Origin: Competibacteraceae bacterium UBA6584
Lineage (GTDB): Bacteria > Pseudomonadota > Gammaproteobacteria > Competibacterales > Competibacteraceae
Direction of reading: 5' to 3'
NCBI GenBank assembly: GCA_002433805.1
Contig: DJIW01000132.1
Span: 1-26,650 of the forward strand
Length of the DNA stretch: 26,650 bases
Both the position numbers and the translations under genes were made by a program. This document shows, piece after piece, positions 6,580 to 14,464 of the stretch. The stretch's first letter is position 1. Each line of letters opens with the position of its first letter. The notes under the pieces are model-generated. The model did no database searches, was not told where the DNA came from, and was given only the letters and a program-made list of their open reading frames with translations.

Positions 6580-7140
6580 ATGTCCGCCACCGAACACCAG
6601 CCGATTTTCGAACGCCTGACCCGGCTGCTCGACCCGCTCGATCCCGCCGAGTTGCACGGCCTGCTCTGCGGGCTGCTGTGCGCCGATCCCAACCTGAGCC
6701 GCGCGCAATGGTTGGCTCACGCCGGCGACGATCTGATCGAGGATCTTGAGGTGTCCGAAGAGACCCAGACCGTGTTGCTCAAGTTGTTCGACTACGGCTC
6801 GGCGCAACTGAGCGATCCCGATGGGGCCGTGACGCCTTTATTGCCGGATGACGAAACGCCCTTGCGACAACGCACCCGCGCGATGGGGCTATGGTGTCAA
6901 GGCTTTTTATACGGTCTTGGGCTTGGCGAAACCGCCCGGCGCGGCCGTTTGTCGCCGGAGAGCCGGGAATTTCTGCGCGATGCGACCGAAATTGCCCAAG
7001 TCGGCTTCGATACTGACGAGGCCGATGAATCCGATGAAACCGCTTATGCGGAAGTAGTCGAATACCTGCGCGTCGGCCTGCTGCTGATCCAGCAGGACCT
7101 GGGCTTTCCCAGCGCGTCAGCCAAATCTCACCTGCACTAA
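6580..7140 (+). CDS. ygfB: UPF0149 family protein YgfB
   Basis: A soluble, all-helical, acidic protein of 186 residues. In E. coli YgfB is uncharacterised; in Pseudomonas aeruginosa it has been linked to repression of an AmpD-type amidase and to beta-lactam tolerance. Family features seen here: LDPAELHGLLCGLLCADP near the N-terminus, WCQGFLYGLGLGE in the middle, the acidic DTDEADESDE stretch and EVVEYLRVGLLLIQQDL. It ends HLH, close to the E. coli LH end. The ATG at 6580 is preferred; a GTG four codons upstream also fits but lacks a ribosome site. It leads the ygfB-pepP-ubiH-ubiI run, the same order as in E. coli. Confidence 0.9.
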   Translation: MSATEHQPIFERLTRLLDPLDPAELHGLLCGLLCADPNLSRAQWLAHAGDDLIEDLEVSEETQTVLLKLFDYGSAQLSDPDGAVTPLLPDDETPLRQRTRAMGLWCQGFLYGLGLGETARRGRLSPESREFLRDATEIAQVGFDTDEADESDETAYAEVVEYLRVGLLLIQQDLGFPSASAKSHLH

Positions 7141-7157
7141 CGTCAAACGCGACCCTC

Positions 7158-8525
7158 ATGTTTGCCCGCGCCATACCCGCCGCCGTTTTCGCCCGCCGCC
7201 GCCGCAGCCTGATGGATCAGATGGGCCAGGGCTCAATCGCCATCGTACCCGCCGCCCACCACGCCCTTCGCAATCGCGATGTCGATTACCCTTTTCGTCA
7301 AGATAGCGATTTCTACTATCTGACGGGTTTTCCGGAACCCGAGGCGATTGCGGTGTTGGTTCCGGGCGGCGAACGCGAGTTTCTGCTGTTTTGCCGCGAC
7401 CGCGATCCGCAAATGGAAATCTGGCACGGCCGCCGCGCCGGCCCACGAGGCGCGATGGAGCGCTACGGCGCCGATAAGGCCCATTCCATCACCGCCGTCG
7501 ACACGCTGTTGCCGCCGTTGTTGGAAAATCGGGAACGGGTCTATTACGCCATCGGTTATAATGCGGCCTTCGACCAGCGGGTGATGGGCTGGATCAATCA
7601 AGCGCGCGCCAAGGCCCGAACCGGCGTTCGCGCGCCGACGACCTTCATCGCCCTGGAACACTTGCTGCACCCGATGCGGTTGCGCAAGGACTCGGAAGAA
7701 GTGGCGGTGATGCGGGAATCCGCCCGGATCGCCGCCGAGGCGCACCGCCGGGCGATGGCGATTTGCCAGCCGGGACTCATGGAATACCAACTTGAATCGG
7801 AAATCCTCAATACCTTCCTGCGCCACGGAGCCGGTTGGGCCTATCCGTCCATCGTCGGCGGCGGCGACAACAGTTGCATCCTGCACTACACCGACAACAA
7901 CGCGCCGCTTGCTGACGGCGACGTGGTGTTGATCGACGCCGGCGCGGAGCTGGACGGTTACGCCTCCGACATCACCCGCACCTTCCCGGTCAACGGCCGC
8001 TTTTCCGGCGAGCAGCGCGCGCTCTACGAATTGGTGTTAGCCGCCCAAAAAGCCGCCATCGCCACGGTCCAACCGGGCCGTCACTTCAACGAACCGCACG
8101 ACGCCGCCGTCCGCGTCTTGACCGAGGGCTTGATCGACCTGGGCCTGCTACAGGGCGAGGCTGAAGACTTGATCCAGGCCGAGGGCTACAAACCGTTTTA
8201 CATGCACCGCACCGGGCATTGGTTGGGCATGGACGTGCACGACGTCGGCCATTACAAAAGCGGCGAGGACTGGCGGATTTTCGAGCCGGGCATGGTCACC
8301 ACCGTCGAGCCGGGCCTCTATATCGCCGCCGGCGGCGCCCAACCGGACGGGGCTTGGGCGCGTCTTGGGGTCACGCTGGAAACCGAGCTGGACCCCCGCT
8401 GGCAGCGGATCGGCATCCGCATCGAAGACGATATTTTGGTCACGGAGCGCGGCAACGAGGTGCTGAGCGCCGACGCCCCGAAAGACATCGACGAGATCGA
8501 AGCCTTGATGCGAGACGGCCGCTAA
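7158..8525 (+). CDS. pepP: Xaa-Pro aminopeptidase P
   Basis: A dimanganese peptidase that removes an N-terminal residue preceding proline. It has 455 residues (E. coli 441). The N-terminal AMP_N domain (about 1-175) holds DYPFRQDSDFYYLTGFPEPEA. The C-terminal pita-bread domain carries all five metal ligands: Asp260 (VLIDAG), Asp271 (SDITRTFP), His354 (RTGHWLG), Glu384 (TVEPGLY) and Glu423 (IRIEDD). The start is 17 bases after ygfB. The stop overlaps the ubiH ATG by one base (TAATG), so translation is probably coupled. Linkage of pepP to ubiquinone genes is conserved across gammaproteobacteria, though no biochemical link is known. Confidence 0.96.
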   Translation: MFARAIPAAVFARRRRSLMDQMGQGSIAIVPAAHHALRNRDVDYPFRQDSDFYYLTGFPEPEAIAVLVPGGEREFLLFCRDRDPQMEIWHGRRAGPRGAMERYGADKAHSITAVDTLLPPLLENRERVYYAIGYNAAFDQRVMGWINQARAKARTGVRAPTTFIALEHLLHPMRLRKDSEEVAVMRESARIAAEAHRRAMAICQPGLMEYQLESEILNTFLRHGAGWAYPSIVGGGDNSCILHYTDNNAPLADGDVVLIDAGAELDGYASDITRTFPVNGRFSGEQRALYELVLAAQKAAIATVQPGRHFNEPHDAAVRVLTEGLIDLGLLQGEAEDLIQAEGYKPFYMHRTGHWLGMDVHDVGHYKSGEDWRIFEPGMVTTVEPGLYIAAGGAQPDGAWARLGVTLETELDPRWQRIGIRIEDDILVTERGNEVLSADAPKDIDEIEALMRDGR

Positions 8526-9775
8526 TGGAAACGGATTACGATATTCTGATCGTCGGCGGCGGGATGGTCGGCGCGAGCCTGGCCTGCGCCTTGGCCGGGC
8601 AGCCGTTGCGCGTCGGACTGATCGAAGCCGCGCCGTTCGCCGTCAGCGCCCACCCCAGCTACGACGACCGCAGCATCGCGCTGGCGCAAGGCACCAAGCG
8701 CATCTTTCAAACGCTCGGATTGTGGGACGCGCTGGAGCCGACCGCCGAACCCATCCGGCAGATCCACATCTCCGAACGCGGCGGCGTGGGCTTCGCCCAT
8801 CTCGACAGCCGCGAGGAAGGGGTGGAGGCGTTGGGTTATGTCGCCGAAGCGCGGATGATCGGCGCGGCGTTGCTCGCCAAGTTGCCGAATTTGCGCGGGG
8901 TCGAGGTGCTGTGTCCCGCCCGGCTGGAACAGCTGACCGTCGAACCCGAAAGCGCCCGCGCCACCGTCCGCTTGGGCGAGGATCGAACGGTCGAACTGCG
9001 CTGCAAGCTGGTGGTGGCCGCCGACGGCGCCCGTTCGCCGGTGCGCGAGCAACTCGGCGTGGCGGCGCTGCGCTGGGACTACGGCCAGCAGGCGGTGATC
9101 GCCAATGTCACGCCGACTCTACCCCACCGTCAGGTCGCCTACGAACGGTTTACCGAAGACGGTCCGGTGGCGCTGCTGCCGATGGGCGGCAACCGGTGCG
9201 CGGTGGTGTGCACGGTGCACGACCCCGACGCGGCGGCGGTATTGGCCTTGGATGACGCCGGTTTTATCGACTTGTTGCACCGCCGGTTCGGCGACCGTCT
9301 GGGCGCGTTCGCGCGGGTGGGCCGCCGGCAAGCCTATCCGCTGTTTCTACTGAAATCCCGCGAACACGCCCGCGCCCGCGCGGCCTTCATCGGCAACGCC
9401 GCCCACACCCTGCACCCCATCGCCGGCCAGGGCTTCAATCTCGGCATCCGCGACGCGGCGGCGCTGGCGGAGGTGATTGCGGACGCCGGACACCGGGGTC
9501 AGGACATCGGCGATCTGGCGGTGCTCGAGCGCTACGCCGACTGGCGGCGTTGGGACCAGCGACAAACCATCGCCTTTACCGACGCGCTGACCCGATTGTT
9601 CGTCAACCCGCTGCCGCCGGTGCGCGCCGCGCGCAACCTGGGCCTGTTGGCTTTCGATAGCCTGCCGCCGTTCAAGCATTGGTTCGCCCGTCACAGCATG
9701 GGCTTGAACGGGCGGTTGCCGAAGTTGGCGCGAGGTCTGACGCTGGCGGCGCAAACCCATCATCAGCTCCATTGA
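8525..9775 (+). CDS. ubiH: 2-octaprenyl-6-methoxyphenol hydroxylase
   Basis: An FAD monooxygenase that hydroxylates C1 of the ring in aerobic ubiquinone synthesis. It has 416 residues, starting METDYDILIVGGGMVGASL, a Rossmann dinucleotide fold (GxGxxG type) for FAD. The mid-chain VVAADGARSPVR motif and the second FAD motif GNAAHTLHPIAGQGFNLG are both present. ISERGGVGFAHLD and the ALGYV segment distinguish UbiH from its paralogue UbiI downstream. The start is set by the ATG overlapping the pepP stop; the same frame stays open upstream inside pepP but is not coding there. Confidence 0.93.
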   Translation: METDYDILIVGGGMVGASLACALAGQPLRVGLIEAAPFAVSAHPSYDDRSIALAQGTKRIFQTLGLWDALEPTAEPIRQIHISERGGVGFAHLDSREEGVEALGYVAEARMIGAALLAKLPNLRGVEVLCPARLEQLTVEPESARATVRLGEDRTVELRCKLVVAADGARSPVREQLGVAALRWDYGQQAVIANVTPTLPHRQVAYERFTEDGPVALLPMGGNRCAVVCTVHDPDAAAVLALDDAGFIDLLHRRFGDRLGAFARVGRRQAYPLFLLKSREHARARAAFIGNAAHTLHPIAGQGFNLGIRDAAALAEVIADAGHRGQDIGDLAVLERYADWRRWDQRQTIAFTDALTRLFVNPLPPVRAARNLGLLAFDSLPPFKHWFARHSMGLNGRLPKLARGLTLAAQTHHQLH

Positions 9776-9802
9776 GGGAGCCTCGGATAAAGTCCTGACG
9801 GT

Positions 9803-11020
9803 ATGAACACCGATTACGATCTCATTATCGCCGGCGGCGGCATGGTCGGCTCGGCGCTGGCTTGCGCGCTCGGCCAGAGCGATTTGCGCATCGCCCTGCT
9901 CGAAGGCGCGCCGTTGGAACGCGCCCGACCGGGAGTGGAACTCGACTTGCGCGTTTCCGCCATCAGCCGCGCCTCGCAGCGCATCTTCGCGGCGGTGGGC
10001 GCTTGGGACGGCATCACCGCGTGGCGGGTCAGCCCGTTTCGCGACATGCGGGTTTGGGACGCGGGCGGTTTTGGCCAAATTCATTTCGACAGCGCCGACA
10101 TCGGCGAGCCGCTGTTGGGCTGGATCATCGAAAACCGGGTGATCCAATATGCCTTGCTGGAGCGGGCCCGCCAGTTGCCGGCGGTCGAACTGGTCTGCCC
10201 GGCGGAGCTGGAAACCGCGAAGCTATCGGACGATAACCGCTGGCGGATTCGGTTGAGCGACGGCCGCGAACTGGCCGCCCGGCTGCTGGTCGGCGCGGAC
10301 GGCGCCCAATCCAAGGTCCGGCAATCGGCCGGCATCGAGACCGGCGGTTGGAGCTACCATCAAAAAGGCGTGGTCGCCAACGTCCGCACCGCCGAACCCC
10401 ATCAGGAAACCGCGTGGCAACGCTTCCTGCCGACCGGGCCGCTGGCGTTGCTACCCTTGCACGACGGCCGTTGTTCCACCGTCTGGTCCACGTCCCCCGA
10501 GCAAGCCGATGCGCTGGTGGCCATGGACGAGCAAGACTTCGCTCGGCTGCTGGGCGAAGCCTTCGAATGGCGGCTCGGTTCCATCGTCCAGGTCGGAGCC
10601 CGCGCCGCCTTTCCCTTGCGCTTGCAACACACCCACCAGTACGTCAAACCCGGCTTGGCCTTGATCGGCGACGCCGCTCACGTGGTGCACCCGCTGGCCG
10701 GTCAGGGCGTCAACCTGGGATTGCTGGATGCGGCGACGCTCGCCGAGGTCATTCTGGACGCGGCCGCCGCCGGCCAGCCGATCGGCTCGTTCAAGACGCT
10801 GCGCCGCTACGAACGCTGGCGCAAGGGCGACAACCTGCTGATGCTGGGGGTGATGGACGGTTTCAAGCGGCTGTTCGGCGCGTCCCTGCCGCCGGTTCCC
10901 CTGATCCGCAACCTCGGCCTTAACCTCACCGACGCGGCAAAACCGATTAAAAACCGGATCGCCCGGCGGGCGATGGGCCTGGAGGGCGATCTGCCGCGCT
11001 TGGCGCGGGCGGTCTTATAA
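9803..11020 (+). CDS. ubiI: UbiI/VisC-type ubiquinone hydroxylase
   Basis: A second FAD hydroxylase of the UbiH/COQ6 family. By position and sequence it should be UbiI (formerly VisC), which hydroxylates C5 of the ring. It has 405 residues with the N-terminal GGGMVGSALACAL fold, LLVGADGAQSKVR in the middle and GDAAHVVHPLAGQGVNLG near residue 290. It is a clear paralogue of the preceding gene, and both start with nearly the same TDYD sequence. Relatives such as UbiF or UbiM act at other ring carbons; regioselectivity cannot be fixed from sequence alone. A 27-base gap separates it from ubiH, in one operon. Confidence 0.85.
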   Translation: MNTDYDLIIAGGGMVGSALACALGQSDLRIALLEGAPLERARPGVELDLRVSAISRASQRIFAAVGAWDGITAWRVSPFRDMRVWDAGGFGQIHFDSADIGEPLLGWIIENRVIQYALLERARQLPAVELVCPAELETAKLSDDNRWRIRLSDGRELAARLLVGADGAQSKVRQSAGIETGGWSYHQKGVVANVRTAEPHQETAWQRFLPTGPLALLPLHDGRCSTVWSTSPEQADALVAMDEQDFARLLGEAFEWRLGSIVQVGARAAFPLRLQHTHQYVKPGLALIGDAAHVVHPLAGQGVNLGLLDAATLAEVILDAAAAGQPIGSFKTLRRYERWRKGDNLLMLGVMDGFKRLFGASLPPVPLIRNLGLNLTDAAKPIKNRIARRAMGLEGDLPRLARAVL

Positions 11021-11028
11021 CCGACTCT

Positions 11029-11385
11029 ATGGCCGACTATCCGCTCTGCCGTCTGGACGCATTGCCCGAAGGCCAAAGCAAAGGCATCACCGTCCAGCCC
11101 GACGCCCGTTACGCCGACCTTCTGGTGGTCCGCACCGCCGCGGGCCTTTTCGCCTACCGAAACCGCTGCCCGCACACCGGCGCGCCGATGGAATGGGAAC
11201 CCGACCAGTTTCTCGATTACACCGGAACGGTGATTCAGTGCGGCATTCACGGCGCGCTGTTTCGGATCGAGGACGGCTACTGCGTGTCCGGGCCTTGCGT
11301 CCGGCAATCCTTGCAGCGCATCGCCGTGATCGAACGGGACGGCTGGCTGATCGCGCTCGAACCGCCGGAGCGGGTGCGTGACTGA
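11029..11385 (+). CDS. Small Rieske [2Fe-2S] protein
   Basis: A 118-residue single-domain Rieske ferredoxin-like protein with no signal peptide or anchor, so cytoplasmic. The cluster ligands are Cys47 and His49 (RCPHTGAPM) and Cys71 and His74 (CGIHGALF). It also has Cys85 and Cys90 in YCVSGPCV, as in nitrite reductase small subunit and dioxygenase ferredoxin relatives. It starts 8 bases after ubiI. Its stop overlaps the GTG start of the ABC ATPase gene by 8 bases. A role as electron donor to a nearby oxygenase is possible but only inferred; UbiH and UbiI take electrons through their own FAD. Confidence 0.88.
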   Translation: MADYPLCRLDALPEGQSKGITVQPDARYADLLVVRTAAGLFAYRNRCPHTGAPMEWEPDQFLDYTGTVIQCGIHGALFRIEDGYCVSGPCVRQSLQRIAVIERDGWLIALEPPERVRD

Positions 11386-12130
11386 AGCCGCCATCATTCA
11401 AGTCGAAGATCTACGCAAGCACTACGGCGCGGTGCGGGCCGTGGACGGGATCAGCTTCGCGGTCGCGCGCGGCTCCACCTGCGCGCTGCTGGGCGGCAAC
11501 GGCGCCGGCAAAACCACCACCATCGCCATGCTGTTGGGGCTGTTGCTGCCGACGGCCGGCCGGATTCAGATTCTCGGGGAGGAGATTCCGCGCCACCGCC
11601 ATCGGGTGCTACCGCGCATGAATTTTTCCTCGCCTTACATGGATTTGCCGCAACGTTTGACGGTCAACGAGAATCTGACGGTCTACGCTCGCCTGTACGG
11701 CGTGCGCCGCATCCGCGAACGGTTGGCGGCGCTCGGACAGGAATTGGATATCGAGGCTTTTTTCAAGCGTCCTTACGGCAGCCTGTCGGCCGGGCAAAAA
11801 ACCCGCGTCGCCTTGGCCAAGGCGCTGCTGAACGAGCCGGAAATCCTGTTGCTCGACGAACCGACCGCCTCGCTCGACCCCGACACCGCCGATCGGATGC
11901 GCTCGATCCTGACCGCCTACCGCGACCGCAGCGGCGCGACGCTGCTGCTGGCGTCGCACAACATGAGCGAGGTCGAGCGCTTGTGCGATCAGGTCATCAT
12001 GCTGCGCGCCGGCCATATCGTCGCCGCCGGCGCGCCGCGCGAACTGATCCACCGCTACGGCCGCAAGGACATGGAGGAGGTGTTTCTCGACATCGCGCGC
12101 GGCATCCGCGACGGCGAGGTGCTGGCGTGA
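11378..12130 (+). CDS. ABC-2 type transporter ATP-binding subunit
   Basis: The 250-residue ATPase of an export-type ABC transporter. Walker A is GGNGAGKT (39-46), the signature LSAGQ (136-140), Walker B ILLLDEP (156-162) and the switch His194 (ASHNM). The usual Q-loop glutamine is not evident; that region reads RMNFSSPYMDLPQRLT instead. It starts with GTG at 11378 inside the Rieske gene and ends in a GTGA overlap with the permease gene, so the three are tightly coupled. The substrate is unknown; the nearest functional classes are drug, polysaccharide or lipid exporters of the NodI/DrrA type. Confidence 0.9.
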   Translation: MTEAAIIQVEDLRKHYGAVRAVDGISFAVARGSTCALLGGNGAGKTTTIAMLLGLLLPTAGRIQILGEEIPRHRHRVLPRMNFSSPYMDLPQRLTVNENLTVYARLYGVRRIRERLAALGQELDIEAFFKRPYGSLSAGQKTRVALAKALLNEPEILLLDEPTASLDPDTADRMRSILTAYRDRSGATLLLASHNMSEVERLCDQVIMLRAGHIVAAGAPRELIHRYGRKDMEEVFLDIARGIRDGEVLA

Positions 12131-12927
12131 TCGCCGTCTCGCCGCAACGCATCGCCGCGCTGGCGCTGCGCTATCTCTACCTGCTGCGGAGCTCCTGGAT
12201 CCGCATCGTCGAGCTGGCCTATTGGCCGACGGTGCAGATGATTCTGTGGGGCTTTATCACCCAATATCTGGCCAGCCACAGCACCGTGATCCATCAGGCC
12301 GGCGGCCTGCTGCTGTCGGCCGTGCTGCTGTGGGACGTGCTATTTCGCAGCCAACTGGGCTTGTCGGTGGTGTTTTTCGAGGAAATGCACGCCCGCAATC
12401 TGGGGCAGTTGTTCATCAGCCCGCTGCAACCGATCGAAATGGTGCTGGCCTTGATGCTGGTCAGCCTGGCGCGGACCTTGATCGGCGTCGGCGTCGCGGT
12501 GTTGCTGGCGATACCGTTTTATCGGTTCAACCTGTTTCAACTCGGGCTGCCGCTGGCCGGTTTCTTCCTCAATCTGGTGCTGATGGGCTGGGCCATCGGC
12601 CTGTTGGTAGCGGCGCTGGTGCTGCGTTTTGGGATGGGCGCGGAGAGCATCGCGTGGGCGGCGATTTTCGCCATCGCGCCGCTGTGCGGGATTTATTATC
12701 CCATCGCCACCTTGCCTGACTGGCTACAACCGCTGTCGTGGCTGCTGCCGGCCAGTCATGTCTTTGAAGGGATGCGGTCGGTATTGCTGGCTCAGACTTT
12801 CCGGCTGGATGATCTGCTGTATGCGCTGGTGTTAAACGCCGGTTATCTCGCGCTCGGCATCAGCGTGTTTCTGGCCGCCATCGACAAGGCGCGGGAGCGT
12901 GGCTCGCTGTTACAATCAGGGGAATAA
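12127..12927 (+). CDS. ABC-2 type transporter permease
   Basis: A 266-residue inner-membrane permease pairing with the preceding ATPase. Hydrophobic segments suggest about six spans. The conserved ABC-2 stretch APLCGIYYPIATLPDWLQPL and the following SHVFEGMRSVLL are present near residues 180-220. The start is GTG at 12127, overlapping the ATPase stop as GTGA; an upstream reading in the same frame lies inside the ATPase gene and is not coding. The amphipathic segment FFEEMHARNLGQLFISPL is the coupling region expected of NodJ/DrrB-like permeases. Substrate unknown. Confidence 0.88.
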   Translation: MIAVSPQRIAALALRYLYLLRSSWIRIVELAYWPTVQMILWGFITQYLASHSTVIHQAGGLLLSAVLLWDVLFRSQLGLSVVFFEEMHARNLGQLFISPLQPIEMVLALMLVSLARTLIGVGVAVLLAIPFYRFNLFQLGLPLAGFFLNLVLMGWAIGLLVAALVLRFGMGAESIAWAAIFAIAPLCGIYYPIATLPDWLQPLSWLLPASHVFEGMRSVLLAQTFRLDDLLYALVLNAGYLALGISVFLAAIDKARERGSLLQSGE

Positions 12928-13023
12928 CCACCCGGATGTATGCCGCTGGCGGCTCCCGCCGCGCCGGTCCGGCACTCGACGCGAGCAAGCTCTCGCATTC
13001 ACTTCTTTAACCCGGTCAAGCAA

Positions 13024-13563
13024 ATGGTCGAACGAATTCTGGATCAATTGATCTTCGCCAGCCGTTGGTTGCTGGTGCCGATTTATCTGGCGCTGGCTTC
13101 CATCCTCGTGCTCTTCGGCATCAAAGCCGTGCAAGAAGCCATTCACTTGTTCGAACAGGTGTTGGTGATAAGCGCAACGGAAATCGTGCTGGCGGGGTTG
13201 GCTTTAATCGATTTAGTGCTGATCGCCAATCTGTTGGTGATGGTGGTGTTGAGCAGCTACGAAACCTTTGTCTCGACCATCGATTTGGTGGCGGGCCAGC
13301 AAAAACCGTCTTGGTTGGGCCGGATGGACGCCGCCACCCTCAAAATCAAACTGGCCGTGTCCATTGTGGCCATTTCCTCAATTCATTTGTTGAAAGCTTT
13401 CATGAACTTTGAGGGCGGCGAGGAAAAAAAATTATTCTGGCTGATCATCGCTCACTTGGCTTTCGTCGTTTCGGCGCTGTTGATGGCGTTCATCGATAAA
13501 ATCGCGTTTTCGCACCACCGTCCCCGATCGGATGCGGAATCCGTTATCAATTTCCACCCATGA
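13024..13563 (+). CDS. UPF0114 family inner-membrane protein (YqhA-like)
   Basis: A 179-residue membrane protein of unknown function, closely resembling E. coli YqhA. Four hydrophobic segments are seen (about 11-34, 52-78, 108-126 and 137-158). Family matches include ASRWLLVPIYLAL at the start, SSYETFVSTIDL, WLGRMDAATLK and AVSIVAISSIHLLKAFM. The ATG at 13024 matches the family start; the frame is open further upstream but that part is unlike the family. A ribosome site is not obvious. The stop overlaps the next ATG as ATGA, so it is probably translated together with the ACP phosphodiesterase gene. Confidence 0.9.
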   Translation: MVERILDQLIFASRWLLVPIYLALASILVLFGIKAVQEAIHLFEQVLVISATEIVLAGLALIDLVLIANLLVMVVLSSYETFVSTIDLVAGQQKPSWLGRMDAATLKIKLAVSIVAISSIHLLKAFMNFEGGEEKKLFWLIIAHLAFVVSALLMAFIDKIAFSHHRPRSDAESVINFHP

Positions 13564-14261
13564 ACTATCTCGCCCATCTCTTTCTCGCGCGGCACAGCGA
13601 TCAGGCGATGCTGGGCGCGCTGCTCGGCGATTTCGTCAAGGCGAGGTTGTCGGGAAATTACAGCCCGGAGATCGAGACAGAAATTTGGCTGCACCGCCGG
13701 ATCGACGCCTATACCGACCGCCATCCAATCGTGCAAGCCGCCAAACGGATGTTCGGCGGACCGCGCCGGCGCTATGCCGGCATCTTGCTCGATGTGTTCT
13801 ACGATCATGCTCTGGCGAAGCGCTGGAGCGCGTATAGCGCCTTGTCAATGGACCGCTTTATCGAGCATTTTTATGCGGTCCTCAACCAGCACCAGGCGAT
13901 TTTGCCGGAGACCTTGCAAAGCGTGAGCGCGAGGATGATCGAGCGGGACTGGTTGGGTTCGTACCGATCTTTCTCCGGCGTGGAACGGGCCGTTCGCGGG
14001 ATCTCCACGCGCCTTTCGAAAAACGGCCATTTGCTGCGCGATGGACTGGTCGATCTTCGAGAGCACTACCGGCTGCTTTGCCAAGGATTCGAGGACTTTT
14101 TTCCCGATCTTCTGGAGTTTGTCAGCAACCAACGCGCTGGAGAAATCGCGCGGGCGTTCCTAAACGGCGATGCGGACGTTGTGGGCAACGCAAGCGCGGG
14201 CGCTGGCCTGTATCTTCCCAATATTACGAGGCAAGCGATCCAGGCGTCATGCCCGCGCTGA
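13560..14261 (+). CDS. acpH: Acyl carrier protein phosphodiesterase (AcpH-like)
   Basis: A predicted hydrolase that removes 4'-phosphopantetheine from acyl carrier protein. It has 233 residues against 193 in E. coli. The start MNYLAHLFLARHSDQAMLGA and LLGDFVKA match the DUF479/AcpH family, as do LHRRIDAYTDRHP (His/Asp metal-site motif) and LLDVFYDHALAKRW. The family region ends near residue 192; about 40 extra residues (GEIARAFLNGDADVVGN onwards) have no visible family counterpart. The ATG overlaps the UPF0114 stop. The 203 bases between this gene and ppc hold a small hairpin (TCGCCG/CGGCGA at 14372-14386) but no clear promoter or terminator. Confidence 0.85.
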   Translation: MNYLAHLFLARHSDQAMLGALLGDFVKARLSGNYSPEIETEIWLHRRIDAYTDRHPIVQAAKRMFGGPRRRYAGILLDVFYDHALAKRWSAYSALSMDRFIEHFYAVLNQHQAILPETLQSVSARMIERDWLGSYRSFSGVERAVRGISTRLSKNGHLLRDGLVDLREHYRLLCQGFEDFFPDLLEFVSNQRAGEIARAFLNGDADVVGNASAGAGLYLPNITRQAIQASCPR

Positions 14262-14464
14262 TGCGCGCCTCCGCCCCTCGGACACTTGGGTCACGCGCGG
14301 TCGTGACAAGCCGCTTGCCAACTGCCTACCCTTTGTGCTCGACTCCTCCGCGGTACTTTAGGCAACGCTGTTCGCCGACGCGGCGAGAGCCGATCCGGTT
14401 TAGCGTTTGTTTTCCCGCAACAGCGTCGTCCATCAACTTTAGCCCTCGCTCGCAGGATCACATC

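Noticed and set aside
14078..14464. An N-terminal extension of PEP carboxylase reaching into acpH
   Set aside because: Family similarity starts at the ATG at 14465, which has its own ribosome site; the upstream part has no similarity and overlaps acpH in another frame.
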